Assembly (NCBI RefSeq): GCF_014859355.1
Contig: NZ_JACUUJ010000016.1
Location: forward strand, 1-63,013
Reading direction: 5' to 3'
DNA: 63,013 nucleotides
Source of the DNA: Yoonia sp.
Lineage (GTDB): Bacteria > Pseudomonadota > Alphaproteobacteria > Rhodobacterales > Rhodobacteraceae
Made by a program: the position numbers and the translations under genes. Below are positions 55,667 through 63,013 of this stretch, in pieces; the first letter of the stretch is position 1, and the number at the start of each line of letters is the position of its first letter. Under the pieces are notes generated by a model, which ran no database searches, was not told the DNA's origin, and saw only the letters and a program-made list of their open reading frames with translations.

Positions 55667-56500
55667 ATGATCCGCTTTTCTCTGCTCTTTCTTGCCTGGA
55701 CGCTGTTGGTGGGTGCCGCACCCGTCACTGCCGAAGTGCTGCGCTTGCAGCCTGATTTTTCGGCCAAACGCGTGTCGGTGCCGAAACCGGGGTCTGGCCC
55801 GCGCATCACCGTGCAGATCGACCCCAACGCCCCACGCCGCGGGCCAGTTTACGCCGCACCCAAAGCCGCCCCGAAAGAAAAGTCACCAACGGCCCTGCCG
55901 GCACCTTCGGCAATGGATTGGTTCTGGCAGGATGTATCGCCCAGCCTGTTTGACACCGGCCCAGGGCGGTTGCAGCGGGCGATGACGCGGATCAACACCC
56001 CGCCAGCAGGCACACGCATCCCCGCGCCCCGCTTGCAGCATTTGCAAGACATCGCCGCAGCGCATGGTGTTTCGATCCTGAAGGAAACGGTCGGCACCAA
56101 AGTGTCGCCCGCTTTGGTTCTGGCCGTCATCGCCGTGGAAAGCGCGGGGCGGCGCGATGCGATCAGCAGCGCCGGTGCGCAGGGTTTGATGCAATTAATG
56201 CCAGCCACCGCCAGCCGCTTTGGTATAAGCAACAGCATGGATGCCGCACAGAATATCAAAGGTGGTGTCGCCTATCTGAACTGGCTGTTGGATCATTTCG
56301 GCAATGATCCTCTGCTTGTTCTGGCCGCCTATAACGCCGGTGAAGGCAATGTCGCCCGCTATGACGGTGTGCCGCCATTCGCTGAAACCCGCGCCTATGT
56401 GCCAAAGGTGCTGGCGGCATGGCAGGTTGCCAAGGGGCTGTGCAAGACCACGCCAGAGCTTATCACCGATGGCTGTGTCTTTAACGTCAACGGGATCTGA
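55667..56500 (+). CDS. lytic murein transglycosylase (SLT domain)
   Basis: A 277-residue exported enzyme with a signal peptide (MIRFSLLFLAWTLLVGAAPVTA), a Pro-rich region and a C-terminal SLT/lysozyme-like domain. The catalytic Glu is in LAVIAVESAGRRDAISSAGA, followed by GLMQLMPATASRFGI and AAYNAGEGNVARYDGVPPF, the standard SLT motifs. It cuts peptidoglycan glycan strands. It is divergent from the Tad pilus genes and may open the wall for the pilus, though that is inference. ATG 55643 is an alternative start. Confidence 0.93.
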   Translation: MIRFSLLFLAWTLLVGAAPVTAEVLRLQPDFSAKRVSVPKPGSGPRITVQIDPNAPRRGPVYAAPKAAPKEKSPTALPAPSAMDWFWQDVSPSLFDTGPGRLQRAMTRINTPPAGTRIPAPRLQHLQDIAAAHGVSILKETVGTKVSPALVLAVIAVESAGRRDAISSAGAQGLMQLMPATASRFGISNSMDAAQNIKGGVAYLNWLLDHFGNDPLLVLAAYNAGEGNVARYDGVPPFAETRAYVPKVLAAWQVAKGLCKTTPELITDGCVFNVNGI

Positions 56501-56518
56501 TCAAAGTCACAGGTGTAG

Positions 56519-56556
56519 AAAGGGCGTCGCAACCGGGTGGTGCGACGCTCTTTTTA
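56519..56556 (+). terminator. Rho-independent terminator after the lytic transglycosylase
   Basis: An 8-bp perfect stem GCGTCGCA / TGCGACGC (56524-56531 with 56541-56548) and a 9-base loop, followed by TCTTTTTA. It abuts the stop of the convergent CoA-transferase gene. Confidence 0.88.
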
Positions 56557-57180
56557 TCAGACGATTGCCGCTTCGGTTGCGGCAATCATATCCTCACGGG
56601 TCACGCCGGGGGCCAGTTCTGCGATATGCAGGCCCTTGTGGGTGACATCCAGCACACCAAGATTGGTGATAATCCTGTCCACCACGGCCTTGCCGGTCAG
56701 CGGCAGGGTGCATTCTTTCAGCAGCTTGCTGTCGCCATGCTTGTTGGTGTGATCCATGATGACGATCACGCGGCCCACACCGGCGACCAGATCCATGGCG
56801 CCCCCCATGCCCTTGACCAGCTTGCCCGGAATCATCCAGTTAGCCAGATCGCCGGTTTCCGACACTTCCATCGCACCAAGGATTGCCGCGGCAATCTTGC
56901 CGCCGCGAATCATGCCAAAGGATGTGGCGCTATCGAAATAGGCAGTGCGATTCAATTCGGTGATGGTTTGCTTGCCCGCGTTGATCAGGTCGGCATCTTC
57001 TTCACCTTCGAACGGGAAGGGGCCCATGCCCAGCATGCCGTTTTCGGATTGCAGGGTGATGTCCTTGTCACCGACATAGTTTGCCACCAGCGTCGGAATC
57101 CCGATGCCAAGGTTCACATACATCCCGTCTTCCAGTTCCTGCGCGGCCCGTTCGGCCATCTGGTTACGATCCCAAGGCAT
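56557..57180 (-). CDS. scoB: 3-oxoacid CoA-transferase subunit B
   Basis: A 207-residue beta subunit of succinyl-CoA:3-ketoacid CoA-transferase type. The catalytic Glu is in LQSENGMLGMGPFP, with MYVNLGIGIPTLVANYV and a C-terminal ELAPGVTREDMIAAT. It interconverts acetoacetate and acetoacetyl-CoA using succinyl-CoA or a related donor. It shares one base with the end of scoA (TAATG). Acetoacetate is also the end product of the homogentisate route at 18-20 kb. Confidence 0.93.
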   Translation of the reverse strand: MPWDRNQMAERAAQELEDGMYVNLGIGIPTLVANYVGDKDITLQSENGMLGMGPFPFEGEEDADLINAGKQTITELNRTAYFDSATSFGMIRGGKIAAAILGAMEVSETGDLANWMIPGKLVKGMGGAMDLVAGVGRVIVIMDHTNKHGDSKLLKECTLPLTGKAVVDRIITNLGVLDVTHKGLHIAELAPGVTREDMIAATEAAIV

Positions 57181-57884
57181 TATGCATCCTCCCTTTTGCG
57201 GGTTGTGCGCTGTTCAATCCGCTTTTCATGTTCGCCCTGAATGATCCGGTGCACATAGATCCCGGGCAGGTGGATATGATCGGGTTCAAGGCTGCCTGTG
57301 GGAACGATCTCTTCGACCTCGACCACGCAGACCTTGCCACACATCGCGGCGGGCGGGTTGAAATTGCGCGCGGTCTTGCGGAAAATCAGATTGCCGGTTT
57401 CATCGGCCTTCCACGCCTTGACGATCGACAGATCGGCCACGATGCCACGTTCCAAAATATAGGTTTGGTCGTTGAATTCCTTGTGTTCCTTACCCTCGGC
57501 AATCACGGTGCCCACGCCGGTTTTGGTGTAAAAACCGGGGATACCGCAGCCGCCCGCGCGCATCCGTTCAGCCAATGTGCCTTGGGGGTTGAACTCCAGC
57601 TCCAACTCGCCCGACAGATACTGACGCATGAATTCGGCGTTTTCGCCTACGTAAGAGCTGATCATCTTTTTGACCTGCCGTGTCTGCAACAGAATGCCGA
57701 TGCCAAAATCATCCACCCCTGCATTATTGGACGCAAAGGTCAGATCTTTGGTGCCCGCGTCCTTGATCGCCGCAAGCAGTAATTCGGGAATACCACACAG
57801 GCCAAACCCGCCCGCTGCAATAAACATTCCGTCGTGCAAAAGCCCGTCCAGTGCCTCGGCCGCTGAACCGTATATTTTTTTCAT
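57180..57884 (-). CDS. scoA: 3-oxoacid CoA-transferase subunit A
   Basis: A 234-residue alpha subunit. The CoA-binding glycine-rich [16 protein letters not shown] near residue 25, [16 protein letters not shown], and [19 protein letters not shown] are all characteristic. It forms the active enzyme with ScoB, encoded directly downstream with a one-base overlap. It belongs to ketone-body or polyhydroxybutyrate-linked metabolism in this group. Confidence 0.93.
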   Translation of the reverse strand: MKKIYGSAAEALDGLLHDGMFIAAGGFGLCGIPELLLAAIKDAGTKDLTFASNNAGVDDFGIGILLQTRQVKKMISSYVGENAEFMRQYLSGELELEFNPQGTLAERMRAGGCGIPGFYTKTGVGTVIAEGKEHKEFNDQTYILERGIVADLSIVKAWKADETGNLIFRKTARNFNPPAAMCGKVCVVEVEEIVPTGSLEPDHIHLPGIYVHRIIQGEHEKRIEQRTTRKREDA

Positions 57885-57968
57885 GAACTGAATCCCCGGT
57901 TTTCCTCTGGCCGAACCCTGACGCCGGCGGCAGGTAAAGTCAATTCACATGCCGCGGCGCAGCGTAAC

Positions 57969-60575
57969 CTAGTTTTTCGAAGAGGCGGCTTTTTTCGCGG
58001 CCGGTTTCTTTTTCGTGGGCGCCTTTTTCGCCGCTGGTTTCTTCTTGGTGACCTTCTTGCCGGATTTTGCGGCGCGTTCGTCGATCAGGTCAATGGCCTG
58101 TGCCATTGTCAGGTCATCAGGGGCGATCGTGTCGGGGATCGTCGCGTTGATTTTTTCCCATTTTACATAGGGGCCGTATTTGCCGTCATAGATATTGACC
58201 GGGCCGCCCGCCTGCGGGTGTTCGCCCAATTCACGGATCGGGGTCGCCACCTTGCCACGTGCGCCACGTGATGCGACCTTTTCGGCCAGCAATTGCACCG
58301 CGCGGTTCATGCCCACGGTCCAGACTTCGTCGATGCCATCAAGATTGGCATTGGTGCCGCCCCTGTCGGATGTGCTGGGCGCATGTTTCAGATAGGGGCC
58401 ATAGCGGCCAATATTGGCCCAGACCATCACCCCGTCATCGGGGTGCGGGCCAATTTCACGCGGCAACGACAGCAGCATCAGCGCATGTTCAAGGTCAAGC
58501 TCTTCGGGTTCCCATTCTTTTGGGATGGACTGGCGCGGGGGTTTCTTGTTGTCTTCGGTCACGGCACCGCGCTGCACATAGGGGCCAAAGCGGCCCTTGA
58601 AAACGCGAACTTCATCGCCCTGATCATTGCCCAAAAGCTTGCCATCCGGTGGAATTGCCGAAGCCTCTGCCGCGGGGTCGGGGGGGCCAAAGGGGCGGGT
58701 ATAGCGGCATTCGGGGTAATTCGAACAGCCGATAAACGCGCCGCCGGACCGGGCAGTGCGCATCGACAGACGGCCCGCGCCGCAGTTCTGGCAAATCCGC
58801 GGGTCGCTGCCATCCTCGGTAGGGGGGAACAGATGCGGTTCCAGCACTTCGTTGATTTTTTCCAGCACGTCGGTGATCCGCAATTCGGCGGTTTCGGCGA
58901 TGGCGGCAGAGAAATCGCGCCAGAACTGGCGCAGCACCTTTTTATAGTCGCCGTTGCCAGCGCTGACCTCGTCCAGCTGGTTTTCCAGATCGGCGGTGAA
59001 ATCATAGCCGACGTATTTGCGGAAATAGTTTTCCAGAAACGCCGTAACCAGCCGCCCTTTATCCTGCGGAATCAGACGGTTCTTGTCTTTTTCCACATAG
59101 CCGCGATCCTGAATTGTCGTAACGATCGACGCATAGGTTGACGGCCGCCCGATCCCCAGTTCTTCCATACGCTTGACCAGTGTCGCCTCTGTATAGCGGG
59201 GCGGGGGTTGGGTAAAATGCTGTTCGGGTTCAATGTTCTGTTTTTTCGTGGGTTCGCCGGCGGCAAGCTGCGGCAGGCGCTTTTCGTCATCATCATCGCC
59301 ATTGTCGTCGCGGCCTTCTTCATAAACGGCCAGAAAACCGTCAAACAACATGACTTGCCCATTTGCGCGCAACCCGACCTGCCCATCCGCACTGGCGACA
59401 TCGACCACAGTCCGTTCCAGCCGGGCGGCCGCCATCTGGCTGGCCATGGTGCGTTTGTAGATCAGGTCATAAAGCTTGCGTTGGTCGGCATCTGTAATTT
59501 TTGCCGCTGCGGTATCAAGGGCCATTTCAGTGGGCCGGATACATTCGTGCGCTTCCTGCGCGTTCTTGGCTTTGTTTTTATATATGCGGGGCTGGTCCGG
59601 CAGATAGTCCGCGCCGAATTTCGCCTTGATCGCATCGCGGGCACCGGTCACTGCCTCCGGGGCCATGTCGATCCCGTCTGTCCGCATATAGGTGATCAGC
59701 CCGGCCTCATACAGGCGCTGGGCCACGCTCATGGTTTGTTTGGCACCCATGCCGAATTTGCGGCTCGCCTCTTGTTGCAGGGTCGATGTCATGAAAGGCG
59801 GGCTGGGGTTGCGGGTGGCCGGTTTCGCCTCGACTGCCGTGACGGTAAGGTCACGCGAACGGATCGCCTGCACCGCCATTTCGGCCTGCGTTTCATTGGA
59901 CAGATCGAATTTATCAAGCTTTTTGCCCGCCAGAGTGATCAGCCGCGCCTCAAACGTCTGGCCCCTCGGGGATTGCAGCAACGCCTTGACTGTCCAGTAT
60001 TCCTGCGCGCGAAACGCTTCGATTTCCATTTCGCGTTCAACGATGATGCGCAGGCAGACCGACTGCACGCGCCCCGCCGATTTTGCACCGGGCAGCTTGC
60101 GCCACAGCACGGGCGACAGGTTGAACCCGACCAGATAATCCAGCGCACGGCGGGCCAGGTAGGCTTCGACCAAAGGTTGGTCTACTTGTCTGGGGTGCTT
60201 CATTGCGTCAGTCACGGCAGATTTCGTGATGGCGTTGAACACAACGCGGCTGACGGGTGTATCCTTTTTAATGGCCTTGCGGGCAATCAATGCCTCGGTC
60301 AGGTGCCATGAAATCGCCTCGCCCTCGCGGTCGGGGTCGGTGGCAAGGATCAGTTCATTGTCGTTTTTCAAAGCATCAACAATAGCCTTGATATGCTTTT
60401 TGCTGTCACTGGCGATTTCCCATTTCATGTCGAAATCGTCGTCAGGCAGGACAGATCCATCTTTTGGTGGCAGGTCACGCACATGCCCGTATGACGCCAG
60501 AACAATGTAATTCTTGCCTAGATATTCGTTTATTTTCTTGGCCTTGGCCGGAGATTCGACAACAACAACAGGCAT
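57969..60575 (-). CDS. topA: DNA topoisomerase I
   Basis: An 868-residue type IA topoisomerase that relaxes negative supercoils. The Toprim domain (VVVESPAKAKKINEYLG and LATDPDREGEAISWHL) is at the N terminus, the active-site Tyr296 is in GLITYMRTDGIDM, one zinc-finger motif with four Cys (ICQNCGAG ... FIGCSNYPECRY) follows near 600, and TOP1Ac-type repeats follow. The tail is Lys/Ala-rich (KKPAAKKAPTKKKPAAKKA), as in many alphaproteobacterial TopA. dprA lies upstream on the same strand. Confidence 0.97.
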   Translation of the reverse strand: MPVVVVESPAKAKKINEYLGKNYIVLASYGHVRDLPPKDGSVLPDDDFDMKWEIASDSKKHIKAIVDALKNDNELILATDPDREGEAISWHLTEALIARKAIKKDTPVSRVVFNAITKSAVTDAMKHPRQVDQPLVEAYLARRALDYLVGFNLSPVLWRKLPGAKSAGRVQSVCLRIIVEREMEIEAFRAQEYWTVKALLQSPRGQTFEARLITLAGKKLDKFDLSNETQAEMAVQAIRSRDLTVTAVEAKPATRNPSPPFMTSTLQQEASRKFGMGAKQTMSVAQRLYEAGLITYMRTDGIDMAPEAVTGARDAIKAKFGADYLPDQPRIYKNKAKNAQEAHECIRPTEMALDTAAAKITDADQRKLYDLIYKRTMASQMAAARLERTVVDVASADGQVGLRANGQVMLFDGFLAVYEEGRDDNGDDDDEKRLPQLAAGEPTKKQNIEPEQHFTQPPPRYTEATLVKRMEELGIGRPSTYASIVTTIQDRGYVEKDKNRLIPQDKGRLVTAFLENYFRKYVGYDFTADLENQLDEVSAGNGDYKKVLRQFWRDFSAAIAETAELRITDVLEKINEVLEPHLFPPTEDGSDPRICQNCGAGRLSMRTARSGGAFIGCSNYPECRYTRPFGPPDPAAEASAIPPDGKLLGNDQGDEVRVFKGRFGPYVQRGAVTEDNKKPPRQSIPKEWEPEELDLEHALMLLSLPREIGPHPDDGVMVWANIGRYGPYLKHAPSTSDRGGTNANLDGIDEVWTVGMNRAVQLLAEKVASRGARGKVATPIRELGEHPQAGGPVNIYDGKYGPYVKWEKINATIPDTIAPDDLTMAQAIDLIDERAAKSGKKVTKKKPAAKKAPTKKKPAAKKAASSKN

Positions 60576-60668
60576 GGGAATCCTTGTTCAACTATGCAGG
60601 CAATATAGTGGCGCAAGATGTGGCCTCTGCTTGGTGAATGTCAATGCAGCGTGAAAACGGGCCCAGCG

Positions 60669-61802
60669 TCAGGCTGTGCGGGATAACAAACCGCCCGCCT
60701 GGCGGGTAATTTTGCCGTCCAGTTCCAGATCGACCAGCACCGGGGCCACGGTTGTTGCCGGTGCAGCAAGGTCGCGCAAAAGCTGATCTTCGGCCACGGG
60801 TGCTGGCCCAAGGCGCGACAGGATTTCATCGTGTAGGGCCGCGATATCGCGCAGAGGCCGCTTTGGGGGTTCGACCAGCGGCAGGGGTGGTTGGGATGCG
60901 ACCTGTGTTAAAGCTTGCAACGATTCGATGATGTCATCGGCATTGCGCACCAATATCGCACCGTCGCGGATCAGCATGTTGCAGCCCGCGGCGCGCGCAT
61001 CAAGCGGGTGCCCCGGCACGGCCAGCACATCGCGGGCCTGATCAAGTGCATTGCGCGCGGTGATCAGGCTGCCTGACTTGGCGGCTGCTTCGACCACAAC
61101 GACTGCTTGCGCCAGTCCCGAGATGATCCGGTTGCGGGCCGGGAAGTGCCGCGCCTGGGGTTGGAGCCCCATCGGCATTTCAGAAAGGCGCAAGCCGGCT
61201 TTCGCGATGTCATGCGCAAGCTGCGTATTTTCGACCGGATAGATCACATCGACACCGCCAGCCAGAACCGCGATCGTGCCGCCCGCCAGCGCGCCAAAAT
61301 GTGCTGCGGTGTCGATCCCACGGGCAAGCCCCGAGACCACGACAAAGCCTGCCTCTGTCAACTCTGCCGCGAGCCGTTTGGCCATGCGCGTGCCAAGCGA
61401 TGATGCATTGCGCGCCCCGACAAGCGCGATCATTGGCTTTGCCAAAAGGCCGGTCTGCCCAATCGCCCAAAGCAACGGTGGCGCATCGGGGATTTCGCCC
61501 AAGCCGGCTGGATAATCCGGTGTGCCTTCGGCAATCAGTGTCGCGCCAGCAGCGCGCGCGGCCTTCATTTCGGCGATCACCACGCCGGCTGGACAGGTCT
61601 GATAATCGGTCACACCAGCTGCACGTGCAATGTCGGGCAAAGCGTCCAGCGCCTTGGCTGCATTGCCATGTTCGGCCAGCAGCCGCCGGTATGTCGCTAC
61701 ACCGACCCGCCGAGAGCGCAATAGGCGAAGCCGGTTGACCGTGTCCTCTTCCGTGGTGGGGGGGAGTGGGGGGTGAGTGGAAGATTTTTGTTTTCCGGTC
61801 AT
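60669..61802 (-). CDS. dprA: DNA-processing protein DprA
   Basis: A 377-residue Smf/DprA protein, which loads RecA onto incoming single-stranded DNA. A SAM-like N-terminal helical region is followed by a Rossmann-type core: MIALVGARNASSLGTRMAKR, VVSGLARGIDTAAHFGAL, IAVLAGGVDVIYPVEN, then RNRIISGLAQAVVVVEAAAKSGSL. A small winged-helix-like domain ends the protein. dprA-topA is a common pair in alphaproteobacteria, with 93 bases between them here. Confidence 0.95.
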   Translation of the reverse strand: MTGKQKSSTHPPLPPTTEEDTVNRLRLLRSRRVGVATYRRLLAEHGNAAKALDALPDIARAAGVTDYQTCPAGVVIAEMKAARAAGATLIAEGTPDYPAGLGEIPDAPPLLWAIGQTGLLAKPMIALVGARNASSLGTRMAKRLAAELTEAGFVVVSGLARGIDTAAHFGALAGGTIAVLAGGVDVIYPVENTQLAHDIAKAGLRLSEMPMGLQPQARHFPARNRIISGLAQAVVVVEAAAKSGSLITARNALDQARDVLAVPGHPLDARAAGCNMLIRDGAILVRNADDIIESLQALTQVASQPPLPLVEPPKRPLRDIAALHDEILSRLGPAPVAEDQLLRDLAAPATTVAPVLVDLELDGKITRQAGGLLSRTA

Positions 61803-62017
61803 CCCGATGCTCCGCCATATTGCCCGGTCAGGGATAATTGCGCAGAGTTAACGAGGTATGAATCAAACCCGTTCGCACCCTCGAAATTTTACATCACATT
61901 GAATAGTTTCGATTTTTTGTGAAATCTTTGCAGCCTCTCCAACGCGTCCGGCAACCTTTCTACGCCGATCAGGTGCCGTGGTTTCGAATCACAGATGCGG
62001 CGATTGCCTGGCTAACC

Positions 62018-63013
62018 CTAGGCCGCGGCCCCGCCCACGGTCAGCCCGCCGATCAGTAAACTGGGTTGCCCCACGCCGACGGGCACCCATTGGCCCGCTT
62101 TGCCGCAGTTGCCGATGCCTGGATCAAGCGCCAGATCATTGCCGATGCCGCGGATCTTTTTCAGCGCGGTGGCACCATCGCCAATCAGCGTTGCCCCTTT
62201 GACGGGCGCGCCGACAACCCCGTTTTTCACGCGATAGGCTTCGGTGCAGGAAAACACGAATTTGCCGTTGGTAATGTCAACCTGCCCGCCGCCAAAGCCG
62301 ACGGCATAAATTCCGTCGTGCAATTCAGCGACAAGGCTTTCGGGGCTGGCACCGCCTGACAACATATAAGTATTGGTCATGCGCGGCATCGGCGTATGGG
62401 CAAAGCTTTCGCGCCGCCCGTTGCCGGTTGGGTCCACCCCCATCAGGCGCGCATTCTGCCGGTCCTGCATATAGCCGACCAGCACGCCATCTTCGATCAA
62501 CACGTTCTTGCCGCTGGGCGTGCCTTCGTCATCTACGGTGATCGACCCGCGCCGGTCGGGGATTGTGCCGTCATCCAGCACGGTCACCCCTTTGGCGGCA
62601 ATCTGCTGGCCCATCAGCCCTGCAAAGGCGCTTGATCCCTTGCGGTTAAAATCGCCCTCAAGCCCGTGGCCAATCGCCTCGTGCAGCAGAATGCCGGGCC
62701 AGCCGGGGCCAAGCACCACATCCATCACCCCTGCTGGTGCGGGTTCGGCATCAAGGTTCACAAGCGCGATGCGCAGCGCCTCGCGCGCGACAGGTTCCCA
62801 GTTGTCGCGCCCGATCAGCCCGATCAGGCCGGCACGGCCACCGCCCCCCATGCTGCCGCTTTCGCGTTTGCCGTTTGCCTCGACGATCACGCTGATATTC
62901 AGGCGCGACATGGGCCGCGTGTCGGTGACAAGCGTGCCTTCGGGGCGCAGGATCAGCACCTCCTGGTGCGAAGCCGCGAGTGTGGCCGATACCTGCACTA
63001 CACGCGGGTCAAG
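62018..63013 (-). CDS. tldD: metalloprotease TldD (N-terminal part beyond window)
   Basis: The last 332 codons or so of a gene that runs off the right edge. The zinc motif H-E-x-x-x-H is present in [20 protein letters not shown], with [40 protein letters not shown] and the end [19 protein letters not shown]. TldD with TldE forms a cytoplasmic metalloprotease that trims peptides such as modified microcins and antitoxin CcdA. Full-length TldD is about 475 residues, so roughly 140 are missing here. The 215 bases between it and dprA show nothing I recognise. Confidence 0.95.
   Translation of the reverse strand, partial: LDPRVVQVSATLAASHQEVLILRPEGTLVTDTRPMSRLNISVIVEANGKRESGSMGGGGRAGLIGLIGRDNWEPVAREALRIALVNLDAEPAPAGVMDVVLGPGWPGILLHEAIGHGLEGDFNRKGSSAFAGLMGQQIAAKGVTVLDDGTIPDRRGSITVDDEGTPSGKNVLIEDGVLVGYMQDRQNARLMGVDPTGNGRRESFAHTPMPRMTNTYMLSGGASPESLVAELHDGIYAVGFGGGQVDITNGKFVFSCTEAYRVKNGVVGAPVKGATLIGDGATALKKIRGIGNDLALDPGIGNCGKAGQWVPVGVGQPSLLIGGLTVGGAAA

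Overview
The window reads as chromosomal core DNA of a marine-type alphaproteobacterium of the Rhodobacteraceae (Roseobacter group). The basis is gene content and order: an NDUFS4-like complex I subunit beside a tRNA, the Hsp20/DUF1150 pair, ydcH-purE-purK, ruvCAB followed by ybgC-tolQRAB-pal-cpoB-tilS-ftsH, a compact Tad pilus locus, and dprA-topA. Base composition is moderately GC-rich and even along the window. I see no integrase, transposase, insertion sequence, phage gene or CRISPR array. Genus and species cannot be fixed from this alone.

Layout. 1-5.3 kb: tRNA-Arg(TCT), the complex I accessory subunit, a small secreted Cache-like protein paired with a methyl-accepting chemotaxis protein, and uvrB. 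5.3-14.5 kb: a membrane-anchored NYN-type nuclease, a tandem universal stress protein, an Lrp/AsnC regulator divergent from trxB, a sulfate-activation fusion (Sat-CysC), Hsp20/DUF1150 behind a heat-shock-type promoter, purine biosynthesis (purE-purK), a secreted lipase-like hydrolase, and a GNAT gene followed by a strongly shortened EamA transporter. 15-17.2 kb: groES-groEL with a sigma70-type promoter and a CIRCE operator. 17.3-22.5 kb: a MarR regulator divergent from homogentisate degradation genes (hmgA, a FAH-family hydrolase), an MFS transporter, msrA and the decayed remains of an SGNH hydrolase. 22.5-36.3 kb: prmA, a small membrane protein, a DUF1127 protein, the Holliday-junction genes ruvCAB, the complete Tol-Pal envelope system, tilS and ftsH. 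36.3-42.9 kb: a MOSC protein, the one-carbon genes fhs and folD, and two members of the ligase-associated DNA repair set (PdeM and a DEXH helicase).

43-55.3 kb is a minus-strand Tad (Flp) pilus locus in three or four transcription blocks: flp1; flp2; cpaB; cpaC-ompA; then cpaE-cpaF-tadB-tadC-TPR-tadD-cpaA, followed by an AAA+ ATPase gene. Two short Flp pilins are present, one only 59 codons long. No tadE, tadF or tadG is seen in the window. 55.6-63 kb holds a lytic transglycosylase, a 3-oxoacid CoA-transferase (two subunits), topA, dprA and the C-terminal part of tldD running off the right edge.

Most of the window is conserved housekeeping. The points most worth a second look are the membrane-anchored Regnase-like nuclease, the Cache-like protein/MCP pair, the four-helix EamA deletion derivative, the SGNH pseudogene, the Tad-associated AAA+ ATPase, palindromic operators in divergent promoters, the multi-hairpin groEL 3' region, and a short dispersed repeat that supplies the apparent start codon of a gene. 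I did not find a convincing wholly new multi-gene system.
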